Source: Lachnospiraceae bacterium | Lineage (GTDB): Bacteria > Bacillota > Clostridia > Lachnospirales > Lachnospiraceae | Assembly (NCBI GenBank): GCA_029068665.1 | Contig: JAIECC010000335.1 | Location: forward strand, 1 to 6,199 | Direction of reading: 5' to 3' | DNA: 6,199 nucleotides | Part shown: piece after piece, positions 1-6,199 of the stretch | Layout of the letters: each line of letters opens with the position of its first letter | How positions within the stretch are numbered: position 1 is the first letter of the stretch | Notes under the pieces: generated by a model | What the model was told of the DNA's origin: nothing | The model's input: the letters and a program-made list of their open reading frames with translations, nothing else | Database searches by the model: none | Translations under genes and position numbers: made by a program

Positions 1-426
1 AAGGATCCCGCAGAATGCCTGTCTGTTATCTTAAATACAGAAGTTGTTTCGTATAACTACAAAACTGATATTTCTGAAAAATCAGATATACTGGAAGAAA
101 TTGTACAGGGAAAGAAAAACTATATCGAGTTTATATCCCAAATACAAGAAGAGGATAAAAAGCCAAACGAAACGGAATATTTAGCAAGAATCAAGGCCTT
201 TGATGACGAAATCAAAGGAATTCAAAATTACAAGCAAACCATTCCAAGACTTAGGTATGGCTTTATCGCAGAAGACGCACCGGAAGAGCTTGTATCCAGA
301 GACCGGAAAACGGTTGATACTTATTCTTCTATCGCTATGTGTTTTGGAGCAATACAGGAAATGCAGAAAGAAATACAATCTCTAAAGAGTAAAATAAATG
401 AATTACAGGAGGGAAACGATCAATGA
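1..426 (+). CDS. Phage tail fibre-like protein, C-terminal part with S74-type intramolecular chaperone (5' end outside window)
   Basis: An open frame enters from the left edge and runs 141 codons to a TGA at 424-426. The start lies outside the window. The visible protein looks like the C-terminal chaperone (peptidase S74 / endosialidase-type) domain of a phage fibre. A segment reading LNTEVVSYNYK is followed by a charged insertion. From fragment residue 86 comes the characteristic YGFIAEDAPEEL, then VDTYSSIAMCFGAIQEMQKEI and a short terminal coiled coil. In this family the domain trimerises, helps the fibre fold and is then released by self-cleavage. The Ser-Asp cleavage site would lie upstream of the window, so activity cannot be judged. 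The insertion between the two conserved blocks is long and charged, and the sequence is not close to the S74 domain of the next gene. The stop overlaps the next start in an ATGA, which suggests translational coupling. Family assignment is fairly sure; the role as a fibre is inferred from domain and context. Confidence 0.85.
   Translation, partial: KDPAECLSVILNTEVVSYNYKTDISEKSDILEEIVQGKKNYIEFISQIQEEDKKPNETEYLARIKAFDDEIKGIQNYKQTIPRLRYGFIAEDAPEELVSRDRKTVDTYSSIAMCFGAIQEMQKEIQSLKSKINELQEGNDQ
407..413 (+). promoter_or_regulatory. Ribosome binding site that decides the start at 423
   Basis: AGGAGGG lies inside the last codons of the upstream gene, 9 bases before the ATG at 423. It supports that start over the in-frame ATG at 435, which would be 21 bases away. 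The start codon shares bases with the upstream stop (ATGA, 423-426). Confidence 0.85.
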
Positions 427-2720
427 GTTTGCTTATGCAGGAAATCACATTAGACCTCAACGACAGTAAAACATATGAATATATGTATGCAAAACAATAT
501 GATGAAGGCAGACAGGTGGTATTCCATATTACGAAAGATGGACAGCCCTTTGATACCACCGACTATAAAGCTGCATTTCAGATGAAGAAACCGGATGGAA
601 CCGTCGTTTTCAATGATTATGATATAGAAGACGGTAAATTTACGGTAACACTAACGAACCAAATGTCCATCTGTGCAGGAAATCATATACCTTTTCAAAT
701 CCAGTTAATAAAAGTCTTTGATGACTTATCATCCACTGTACTGACTACTGTTACCGGATACTTAAAGGTTGCTAAATCAGTTATAGATCCCGATGATGTA
801 GTAAGTTCTGATGAATTCAATGCATTGACCCATGCAATGCTTCAGGTTGAGCAGCTACAGATGGAAGTCACTCAGGCAGAAACACTTCGGCAAGAAAATG
901 AAGACACCAGACGGAATAGCGAAGACATACGAATCTCAAATGAAGAAAACCGACAGACCGAAGAAGCTGACAGACAAACCAATGAAATGGTACGTATCAA
1001 TGCAGAGGATACCCGCTGCCGGAATGAAGAAACAAGACAGTCCAATGAAAACATCCGGAATTCCAATGAAACGGTACGACAGACAAATACTGCTGATGCA
1101 ATTGCAAGGTCCGTTTCTGCCACTACCGATTGCATCAATGCATCCACAGATCTGCAACAGAAATTAGATGCACATCATTTTGTACTAACCTCAGATAAAG
1201 GCATTAACGGCGGTGTAGCGGAGCTGGATGAAAACGGACTTGTGCCTTCCTCCCAGCTTCCCGGCTATGTGGATGATGTTCTGGAAGGATACTTGGAGGA
1301 CAGCATCTTTTATAGCAATCCGGAACATACCGAAGAACTAGCTGGCGAAGCAGGGAAAATCTACGTGGATTTGGAAACAAACAAAACCTACCGCTGGTCC
1401 GGCAGCGCCTTTATCGTTATCAGCGAAACCCTTGCTTTGGGAGAGACGTCTTCCACTGCCTACCGCGGTGATAGGGGAAAAGCCGCATACGACCATTCTC
1501 AGTCAGAGCATGCCAGAACCGATGCTACGAAAGTGGAACCATCCGTAAATAATGGAAACATTATAATAAACGACAATGAGACCTCGGTATATGTCCATCC
1601 TGATTCCGGAGCAACAGCCGGTTCCTATGGAGATGCTTCCGACCAGTCACCGGCTGCCGGAGAATCATTTAAAGTGCCTTATGTAACTTTGGACTCTACA
1701 GGACATGTAACAGAGGTAAGTGAGCATACGGTCACACTGCCAACTACTTCAATAATCCTGGATGATGAATTATCTGAGGAATCTACAAATCCTATAGAAA
1801 ATAAGGCAGTTACCCAGGCAATCAATAGTAAGCAAAATACTATCACTGGAGCGGCTACTACTATTGCATCAAGTAATTTGACTGCATCCAGAGCTTTAGT
1901 TTCAAATAAAAACGGAAAGATTGCCGTGGTAGATACAACAAGTACAGAACTTGGATATGTTCATGGTGTTACAAGTGCAATACAAACACAGTTAAATAAT
2001 AAAGCAGCAAGTAATCATAGTCATAGTTATTTACCATTGAGTGGTGGAACTATGACTGGCACAATACATTTTAATAATGGCGGAATGATTGATTGGTCTA
2101 ATCAGACAATATTATTGCGTTCTTCGGCAGAAAATTATGGATTTTATTTTGGTGTAAGAGACAGCGTATGGTCATTTTATCCAGAATCTGGTACAAATGG
2201 CGCTAGATTAGGGACATCTAACCATCCTTGGAGAACCGCACATTTAGAAAATGCGGTAATTATTACTTCTGATAGAAACAAAAAAGAAAATATACATTAC
2301 TTAGAAGATAACAATATATTTATCCAACTTTTTATGAAACTTCTTCCATGTTCGTTTACTTACAAAAACACAGGTGAAAACACCAATCATGACAGAACTC
2401 ACATTGGTTTTATTGCACAGGATGTTGAAGCAGCCATGTCAGAATTAGGCTTAACTTCTTTGGATTTCGCCGGATTCTGTAAAGACCCAAAAGTAAACAG
2501 TAAGGTTGTTAAAGAAACTATATTTGATTCTGAGACTGGTGAAGAAAAAGAAGTGGAACGAATTGTTGAAGAGAAAATTGAAGGAGAATACATATACTCT
2601 CTTCGCTATCAGGAATTTATTGCACTTATAACCAAAGTCTTGCAAAAATCGTGTAAACGATTAGATGACCTGGAATATCGGTTATCTAAATTAGAAAGCG
2701 GATCAAATCAGAAATTATAA
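423..2720 (+). CDS. Phage tail fibre / receptor-binding protein: BppU-like N-terminus, coiled coil, shaft, self-cleaving S74 chaperone
   Basis: This is a complete 765-residue protein. Residues ~6-125 resemble the N-terminal domain of the baseplate upper protein BppU (MYAKQYDEGRQVVFHITKDG, later GYLKVAKSV), which in lactococcal phages anchors receptor-binding proteins to the baseplate. Residues ~154-222 form a coiled coil with arginine at exactly every seventh position from R156 to R219. Residues ~251-445 are common Firmicute phage fibre modules: GGVAELDENGLVPSSQLPGY, GETSSTAYRGDRGK, VYVHPDSGA and GHVTEVSEHTVTLP. An STNPIENK linker at 454-461 precedes a distinct tip with ITGAATTIASSNL, one HSH motif (H532, H534) and LPLSGGTMTG. 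The C-terminus is a peptidase S74 chaperone starting at Ser616-Asp617 with Lys621 at the usual +5 position, then HIGFIAQDVEAAM (660-672) and LRYQEFIALITKVLQ. Self-cleavage before Ser616 would free a fragment of about 150 residues. The tip DNA is AT-richer than the shaft. The receptor is unknown. Confidence 0.94.
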   Translation: MSLLMQEITLDLNDSKTYEYMYAKQYDEGRQVVFHITKDGQPFDTTDYKAAFQMKKPDGTVVFNDYDIEDGKFTVTLTNQMSICAGNHIPFQIQLIKVFDDLSSTVLTTVTGYLKVAKSVIDPDDVVSSDEFNALTHAMLQVEQLQMEVTQAETLRQENEDTRRNSEDIRISNEENRQTEEADRQTNEMVRINAEDTRCRNEETRQSNENIRNSNETVRQTNTADAIARSVSATTDCINASTDLQQKLDAHHFVLTSDKGINGGVAELDENGLVPSSQLPGYVDDVLEGYLEDSIFYSNPEHTEELAGEAGKIYVDLETNKTYRWSGSAFIVISETLALGETSSTAYRGDRGKAAYDHSQSEHARTDATKVEPSVNNGNIIINDNETSVYVHPDSGATAGSYGDASDQSPAAGESFKVPYVTLDSTGHVTEVSEHTVTLPTTSIILDDELSEESTNPIENKAVTQAINSKQNTITGAATTIASSNLTASRALVSNKNGKIAVVDTTSTELGYVHGVTSAIQTQLNNKAASNHSHSYLPLSGGTMTGTIHFNNGGMIDWSNQTILLRSSAENYGFYFGVRDSVWSFYPESGTNGARLGTSNHPWRTAHLENAVIITSDRNKKENIHYLEDNNIFIQLFMKLLPCSFTYKNTGENTNHDRTHIGFIAQDVEAAMSELGLTSLDFAGFCKDPKVNSKVVKETIFDSETGEEKEVERIVEEKIEGEYIYSLRYQEFIALITKVLQKSCKRLDDLEYRLSKLESGSNQKL
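477..1826 (+). repeat. Large direct repeat, copy 1: shared anchor and shaft of the two fibre genes
   Basis: This copy encodes residues 19-468 of the first complete fibre and aligns without rearrangement with 2814-4169. The only gap is a two-codon difference (VP, present in copy 2 near residue 108-109). A hand count gives about 78 differences in 450 aligned residues, roughly 83% identity. Similarity stops abruptly after TQAIN. Confidence 0.93.
876..1097 (+). repeat. Degenerate 21-base repeat encoding a heptad coiled coil (first fibre)
   Basis: Ten heptads of the form R-Q-x-N-E-x-x give arginines at residues 156, 163, 170, 177, 184, 191, 198, 205, 212 and 219, with no break in register. The units are related but not identical in DNA. 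The segment probably forms a trimeric coiled-coil stalk between the baseplate anchor and the shaft. Confidence 0.85.
2268..2720 (+). other. Peptidase S74 chaperone domain with predicted self-cleavage site (residues 616-765)
   Basis: The sequence TSDRNKKENI places Ser616 and Asp617 at 2268-2273, with Lys621 five residues after the serine. This matches the Ser-Lys dyad spacing of endosialidase-type intramolecular chaperones, where the chain is cut just before the serine after trimerisation. The domain continues with FTYKN, HIGFIAQDVEAAM and a final helix KRLDDLEYRLSKLES. A charged insertion (about 685-722) sits between the conserved blocks. Motifs are visible; cleavage is inferred from the family. 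Confidence 0.85.
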
Positions 2721-2737
2721 TTATATCCTATTTCTAG

Positions 2738-2744
2738 AAAGGAG
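2738..2744 (+). promoter_or_regulatory. Ribosome binding site of the second fibre gene
   Basis: AAAGGAG ends six bases before the ATG at 2751, in a 30-base gap after the upstream stop at 2718-2720. The gap shows no clear promoter or terminator, so the gene is most likely co-transcribed with the one before it. Confidence 0.8.
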
Positions 2745-2750
2745 ACTCCT

Positions 2751-4733
2751 ATGGAAAATGTAAATACTAAAATACAGGAAATAAAAGTTGATGTTATGGA
2801 CATCCAAATATATGAACACATGTACAGCAAGCAATATGATGAAGGCAGACAGGTAGTATTCCATATTACCAAAGACGGTCAGCCCTTCGATACCACCGGG
2901 TACAAGGCTACCTTTCAGATGAAGAAACCGGATGGAACCATCGTTGTCAATGACTATGATATAGAAGACGGCAAATTTACGGTGACATTAACCAATCAGA
3001 TGACCATCTGTGCCGGGAACCGGATACCTTTTCAAATCCAATTAATAAAAGTCTCTGATGATTTATCCGAAGTTCCGGTTGTACTGACTACCGTTACCGG
3101 ATACTTAAAGGTTACCGAATCCGTTGTTCAGCCGGATGATGTAATAAGCTCTGATGAATTCAATGCATTAACCCATACACTAATCCGGGCAGAGCAATTG
3201 CAGATTGAGGTTACTCAGGCAGAAGAGCTTCGACAAGGAAATGAAGAAATCAGACAGACAAATGAAGGCACTCGAATTGCAAAGGAAAAGGACCGACAGA
3301 CCAAAGAAGCAGACCGGCAGACCAATGAATCCCTTCGCATCAATGGAGAAGATACTCGCTGCCGAAACGAAGAAACAAGACAATCCAATGAAAACATCCG
3401 AAATTCCAATGAGACTACACGGCAGAATGATACTGCTGAAGCCATTACAAATTCCGTTGCAGCTACTAGCGATTGTATCAATGCAACTACAGACCTGCAG
3501 CGGAAATTAAGCCAGCATCATTTTGTACTAACATCGGATAAAGGCGTTAGCGGCGGTGTAGCGGAACTGGATGAAAACGGACTTGTGCCTTCCTCCCAGC
3601 TTCCCGGCTATGTGGATGATGTTATGGAAGGATATTTAGAAGAAGGTATCTTTTACAGCAATCCGGAGCATACCGAAGAACTAGCTGGCGAAGCGGGAAA
3701 AATCTACGTAGATTTGGAAACAAACAAAACCTACCGCTGGTCCGGCAGTTCCTTTATCGTTATCAGCGAAACCCTTGCTCTGGGCGAGACGTCTTCAACC
3801 GCTTACCGAGGAGACAGAGGTAAGACAGCATATGAACACTCTCAGTCAGAACATGCCAGAACCGATGCAACGAAAGTGGAATGGTCAGCAAATAATGGAG
3901 CCATTCGAATCAACGGTGACGAAGCTTCCGTGTATGTGCATCCTGATTCCGGAGCCACAGTCGGTTCTTATGGGGATGCTTCTGACCAGTCACCGGCTGC
4001 CGGGGATACATTTAAGGTGCCTTATGTAACCGTAGACGCCATGGGCCATGTAACGGAAGTCAGTGAACATACAGTTACACTACCAACCACCTCAGTAACT
4101 GTGGATGATGAATTGTCTATAGAATCTACAAATCCAGTGGAAAATAAGGTAGTAACTCAGGCAATCAATGAATTAGTCAATATCATTTATCCGGTAGGTT
4201 CCATCTATATGTCTGTCAATTCCACAAATCCAGGCGATTTATTTGGCGGCACCTGGGTTGAATGGGGCTCTGGAAGAGTTCCGGTTGGAATAGACACATC
4301 AGATAATGATTTTAAAACAGTTGAAAAAGCGGGTGGAACAAAGACAACTGACATATCACATACGCACACCATGGCTCATACGCATACTATGGCTCATACA
4401 CATACTATGGCTCATGTACATAGCTTGGAAACTGGCTATGCTAAAATCGGTTATACAGGTGGGAATGTGGGTATTCGCAATGCGGCCAAGGGAACTTTTA
4501 CTGCCACCAATTCTGCATCAGCTGCAGTCGCATGGGGGGCAGACAGTTCCACTAATGTTGTAGGTTCAGGACTTGGGGGAAATACTGATGCTGCCAGTAA
4601 TAGTACAACAAGCGCTGCCAGTAACGCAACAACCAGTGCCGCCAGTAATGCAACAACCAGTGCTGCCAGTAAAACATCTACATCAACTATTCAACCTTAT
4701 ATTACTTGTTACATGTGGAAACGGGAAGCCTAA
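2751..4733 (+). CDS. Phage tail fibre / baseplate-tip protein: BppU-like N-terminus, coiled coil, shaft, Gp10-type His-rich tip
   Basis: This is a complete 660-residue paralogue of the preceding gene. It has the same BppU-like anchor (~9-130), ten-heptad coiled coil (R161 to R224), shaft modules (~256-450) and STNPVENK linker (459-466). After residue 473 the protein changes completely. IIYPVGSIYMSVNSTNPGDLFGGTW (478-502) is the hallmark of the C-terminal tip domain related to T4 Gp10 found on many phage baseplates. A histidine-rich stretch (H537 to H557) follows, then a Gly/Ala/Ser/Thr-rich region with an eight-residue repeat (616-639). The closing IQPYITCYMWKREA matches the usual end of this tip family. 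There is no S74 chaperone, so this fibre must fold without the self-cleaving domain used by its neighbour. It is likely a second receptor-binding or baseplate-tip protein on the same baseplate. The ligand is unknown. The gene is followed by a terminator, so it closes the operon. Confidence 0.94.
   Translation: MENVNTKIQEIKVDVMDIQIYEHMYSKQYDEGRQVVFHITKDGQPFDTTGYKATFQMKKPDGTIVVNDYDIEDGKFTVTLTNQMTICAGNRIPFQIQLIKVSDDLSEVPVVLTTVTGYLKVTESVVQPDDVISSDEFNALTHTLIRAEQLQIEVTQAEELRQGNEEIRQTNEGTRIAKEKDRQTKEADRQTNESLRINGEDTRCRNEETRQSNENIRNSNETTRQNDTAEAITNSVAATSDCINATTDLQRKLSQHHFVLTSDKGVSGGVAELDENGLVPSSQLPGYVDDVMEGYLEEGIFYSNPEHTEELAGEAGKIYVDLETNKTYRWSGSSFIVISETLALGETSSTAYRGDRGKTAYEHSQSEHARTDATKVEWSANNGAIRINGDEASVYVHPDSGATVGSYGDASDQSPAAGDTFKVPYVTVDAMGHVTEVSEHTVTLPTTSVTVDDELSIESTNPVENKVVTQAINELVNIIYPVGSIYMSVNSTNPGDLFGGTWVEWGSGRVPVGIDTSDNDFKTVEKAGGTKTTDISHTHTMAHTHTMAHTHTMAHVHSLETGYAKIGYTGGNVGIRNAAKGTFTATNSASAAVAWGADSSTNVVGSGLGGNTDAASNSTTSAASNATTSAASNATTSAASKTSTSTIQPYITCYMWKREA
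2814..4169 (+). repeat. Large direct repeat, copy 2: shared anchor and shaft of the two fibre genes
   Basis: This copy encodes residues 22-473 of the second complete fibre and is the partner of 477-1826. Nucleotide identity is uneven. Blocks 3552-3623 (one difference in 72 bases from 1209-1280) and 3657-3748 (four in 92 bases from 1314-1405) are almost identical, while the coiled-coil part is clearly more diverged. Confidence 0.93.
3219..3440 (+). repeat. Degenerate 21-base repeat encoding a heptad coiled coil (second fibre)
   Basis: This is the counterpart of the coiled coil in the first fibre. Arginines at residues 161, 168, 175, 182, 189, 196, 203, 210, 217 and 224 keep exactly the seven-residue spacing. 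The number of heptads is the same in both genes, although most other positions in the first half of the segment have changed. Confidence 0.85.
4359..4421 (+). repeat. 18-base tandem repeat encoding HTHTMA, three units plus a partial HVH
   Basis: Units lie at 4359-4376, 4377-4394 and 4395-4412, followed by HVH at 4413-4421. They differ only at a few bases, which are synonymous. The protein carries four evenly spaced H-x-H pairs (537/539, 543/545, 549/551, 555/557). In T4 gp37, H-x-H pairs from three chains together bind iron along the fibre axis; metal binding here is inference. Confidence 0.85.
4596..4667 (+). repeat. 24-base tandem repeat encoding S-N-x-T-T-S-A-A, three units
   Basis: Units are 4596-4619, 4620-4643 and 4644-4667, followed by a degenerate start of a fourth. 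The encoded residues 616-639 are small and polar, and lead directly into the conserved closing motif of the tip. Units two and three encode the same eight residues. Confidence 0.85.
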
Positions 4734-4878
4734 TCGAAACCCTATCATAATATAAACTCAACGGATAATAAATAACACCAACAGCCGGAATCTTTTCAGA
4801 TTCCGGCTGTTTTTTACGTGATTATAAACGTCCATCTCAAATATTTTCATTATAAGCTGTTCCCAGCAATTTTTTTAA
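4734..4878. other. Convergent intergenic spacer between the phage module and the host gene
   Basis: This AT-rich spacer of 145 bases holds the terminator hairpin and no supportable gene or RNA. It is the most likely place for the boundary between phage-derived and chromosomal DNA, but no direct repeat identifiable as an attachment site is visible here. Confidence 0.6.
4780..4815 (+). terminator. Intrinsic terminator of the fibre operon, possibly shared by the convergent gene
   Basis: A perfect inverted repeat pairs ACAGCCGGAATC (4781-4792) with GATTCCGGCTGT (4799-4810). It can extend by one pair at each end, leaving a TTTC loop. A run of six T (4810-4815) follows on the plus strand. On the minus strand the hairpin is followed by a weaker T-rich stretch, so it may also stop the aminotransferase transcript. 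Confidence 0.92.
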
Positions 4879-6162
4879 TTATTCTTCTAACAGCTTTTCT
4901 ACACTGGCAAGCTTCACACAAAGCACAAAAATCTTTGTGGCCTCCAACATCTCTTCCGGAGTCGGAAAGGTAGGTGCAAGTCGAATATTTGAATCCTTCG
5001 GGTCCTTTCCATATGGATAGGTTGCACCTGCACCGGTCAATACAACTCCCAAATCTTTACATTTTCCAACAATCGCTTTTGCACATCCCGGCATTGCATC
5101 AAAGGAAATGAAGTATCCACCTCTTGGCTTTATCCATGTACCGATTTCAAGACCGGTCAATTCTTCCTCTAAAATATTCAAAACAGCTTCAAACTTCGGA
5201 CGCAGCAATTCACCATGCTTCTTCATGTGCTCCTTCAAGCCATCTATATTCTTGAAAAACCGTACATGACGCAGCTGATTGATCTTGTCATGTCCAATGG
5301 TCTGAACAGTCATGTGCTTCATAATGTACTCCATATTCGTTAACGAAGTAGCTATGGCCGAAATACCGGAGCCCGGGAAGCTGATCTTAGAGGTTGATGC
5401 AAATATATAAACTATATCCGGATTGCCAGCCTTTTCACACTCCTCCAGAATATTCAGAATATCATCCTGTTGATCCTCATATAAATGATGAATGCAATAT
5501 GCATTGTCCCAGTAAATTCTGAAATCCTCAGCCGCCGGCTTCAGATTGGCAAAGCGCCTTACTACTTCATCGGAATAAGAAATACCGGTAGGATTGGAAT
5601 ACTTCGGCACACACCAGATTCCCTTTACAGCCGGGTCATTATTTACGTACTCTTCCACCTGATCCATATCCGGTCCATCCTCATGTAACGGAATATTGAT
5701 CATTTCAATTCCAAATACTTCAGTAATCTTAAAATGCCGATCATATCCCGGAACCGGACACAGGAACTTTACCTTGTCCAGCTTACACCATGGAGTGGAG
5801 CCGTTTACACCAAAAGCAAAAGAACGGGCTACTGTATCGTACATGATGTTTAAGCTGGAATTACCACAGACAATCACATTATCCTTCTTCACTTCCATCA
5901 TATCTGCCATAAACTTTCTACACTCGCCGATTCCATCCAGATCTCCATAGTTTCTGGTATCATTGCCAAGTACAGTCTTCATGTCAGATGTGCTGTTGAC
6001 CGCATCCAGCATATGCATGGAAATTGCCAGCTGTGAAGCACCCGGCTTACCTCGTGCCATATTCAAAGACAGCCCCTTTGCTTCTGCTGTTTTATACTCT
6101 TCCTCTAATGCCGCTTTCAATGACAGGAGTTCATCCTTGCTCATATCCTTATATGCTTTCAT
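4879..6162 (-). CDS. Aspartate aminotransferase, type Ic family (PLP-dependent, fold type I)
   Basis: This is a complete 427-residue cytoplasmic enzyme of the usual family length. It should transfer the amino group of aspartate to 2-oxoglutarate, giving oxaloacetate and glutamate, though exact substrate preference is inferred. Landmarks of fold-type-I aminotransferases are present: GNSSLN (100-105) for the PLP phosphate, SNPTG with Asn190, DNAY with Asp219 and Tyr222, the Schiff-base lysine Lys259 in STSKISFPGSG, and the substrate-carboxylate arginine Arg394 in NIRLAPTFP. The N-terminal MARGKPG (35-41) and the overall layout fit subgroup Ic, known from Corynebacterium and many Firmicutes, rather than the classical AspC type. 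The start is supported by AAGGAGAG eight bases upstream on the minus strand. It converges with the fibre operon and looks like an ordinary chromosomal gene with no functional link to it. No truncation or missing catalytic residue is seen. Confidence 0.95.
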   Translation of the reverse strand: MKAYKDMSKDELLSLKAALEEEYKTAEAKGLSLNMARGKPGASQLAISMHMLDAVNSTSDMKTVLGNDTRNYGDLDGIGECRKFMADMMEVKKDNVIVCGNSSLNIMYDTVARSFAFGVNGSTPWCKLDKVKFLCPVPGYDRHFKITEVFGIEMINIPLHEDGPDMDQVEEYVNNDPAVKGIWCVPKYSNPTGISYSDEVVRRFANLKPAAEDFRIYWDNAYCIHHLYEDQQDDILNILEECEKAGNPDIVYIFASTSKISFPGSGISAIATSLTNMEYIMKHMTVQTIGHDKINQLRHVRFFKNIDGLKEHMKKHGELLRPKFEAVLNILEEELTGLEIGTWIKPRGGYFISFDAMPGCAKAIVGKCKDLGVVLTGAGATYPYGKDPKDSNIRLAPTFPTPEEMLEATKIFVLCVKLASVEKLLEE

Positions 6163-6170
6163 ATTGCAAT

Positions 6171-6178
6171 CTCTCCTT
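6171..6178 (-). promoter_or_regulatory. Ribosome binding site of the aminotransferase gene
   Basis: Read on the minus strand, AAGGAGAG ends eight bases before the ATG at 6162. The remaining bases to the window edge are AT-rich leader; a promoter cannot be placed with confidence. Confidence 0.8.
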
Positions 6179-6199
6179 CTTGTATGTTAATCATTATTT

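Noticed and set aside
435..437. Alternative start codon for the first complete fibre
   Set aside because: It is 21 bases from the ribosome binding site, whereas the ATG at 423 has proper spacing and an ATGA overlap with the upstream stop.
872..1147. Long open frames antisense to the coiled coil here and again at 3215-3481
   Set aside because: They mirror the repeated R/N/E codons of the coiled coil on the other strand, give Ser/Val/Arg repeats with no family resemblance, and lack a convincing ribosome binding site.
1459..1476. RGD motif (AYRGDRGK) in both fibres as a possible cell-adhesion signal
   Set aside because: The GETSSTAYRGDRGK block is a common conserved shaft module of Firmicute phage fibres, so the RGD is best explained by that family.
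2740..2750. Palindrome AGGAG-A-CTCCT over the ribosome binding site of the second fibre
   Set aside because: A one-base loop cannot form this hairpin, and shortening the stem to allow a loop leaves too few pairs to matter.
4359..4667. CRISPR-like array from the short regular repeats
   Set aside because: The 18- and 24-base units are adjacent without spacers, stay in frame and encode protein repeats.
423..4733. Diversity-generating retroelement with template and variable repeats
   Set aside because: The repeated DNA is a 1.35-kb domain-level duplication, with differences spread over all base types. No reverse transcriptase is in the window, and the tips lack a recognisable C-type-lectin variable region.

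Overview
The window carries the distal end of a phage-type tail module, read left to right, meeting a chromosomal metabolic gene read the other way. The host looks like a Gram-positive gut-type Firmicute, probably a clostridium of the Lachnospiraceae kind. The reasons are strong AGGAGG-type ribosome binding sites, moderate-to-low GC, a BppU-type baseplate domain typical of Firmicute siphophages, and a type Ic aspartate aminotransferase. The family-level placement is inference.

Positions 1-426 hold the 3' end of a first tail-fibre-like gene, whose visible part is an S74-type intramolecular chaperone. Its stop overlaps the start of the next gene in an ATGA. Positions 423-2720 hold a complete 765-residue fibre: BppU-like N-terminus, heptad coiled coil, phage fibre shaft modules, and a C-terminal S74 self-cleaving chaperone. 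Positions 2751-4733 hold a 660-residue paralogue with the same first ~470 residues (about 83% identical by hand count). Its tip is entirely different: a YPVGSIYMS / LFGGTW baseplate-tip domain with a HTHTMA repeat and an Ala/Ser/Asn/Thr repeat. A strong intrinsic terminator at 4780-4815 closes the operon. Positions 4879-6162, minus strand, encode an aspartate aminotransferase type Ic that converges on that terminator.

The fibre genes appear to be co-transcribed. They most likely build two or three receptor-binding proteins that attach to the same baseplate through a shared N-terminus and present different tips. The most notable feature is this same-stem, different-tip duplication, with a sharp break at a conserved linker. 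No integrase, lysis gene, reverse transcriptase, tRNA or CRISPR array is visible. The sequence alone cannot tell whether the module belongs to an intact prophage, a remnant or a phage-tail-like bacteriocin.
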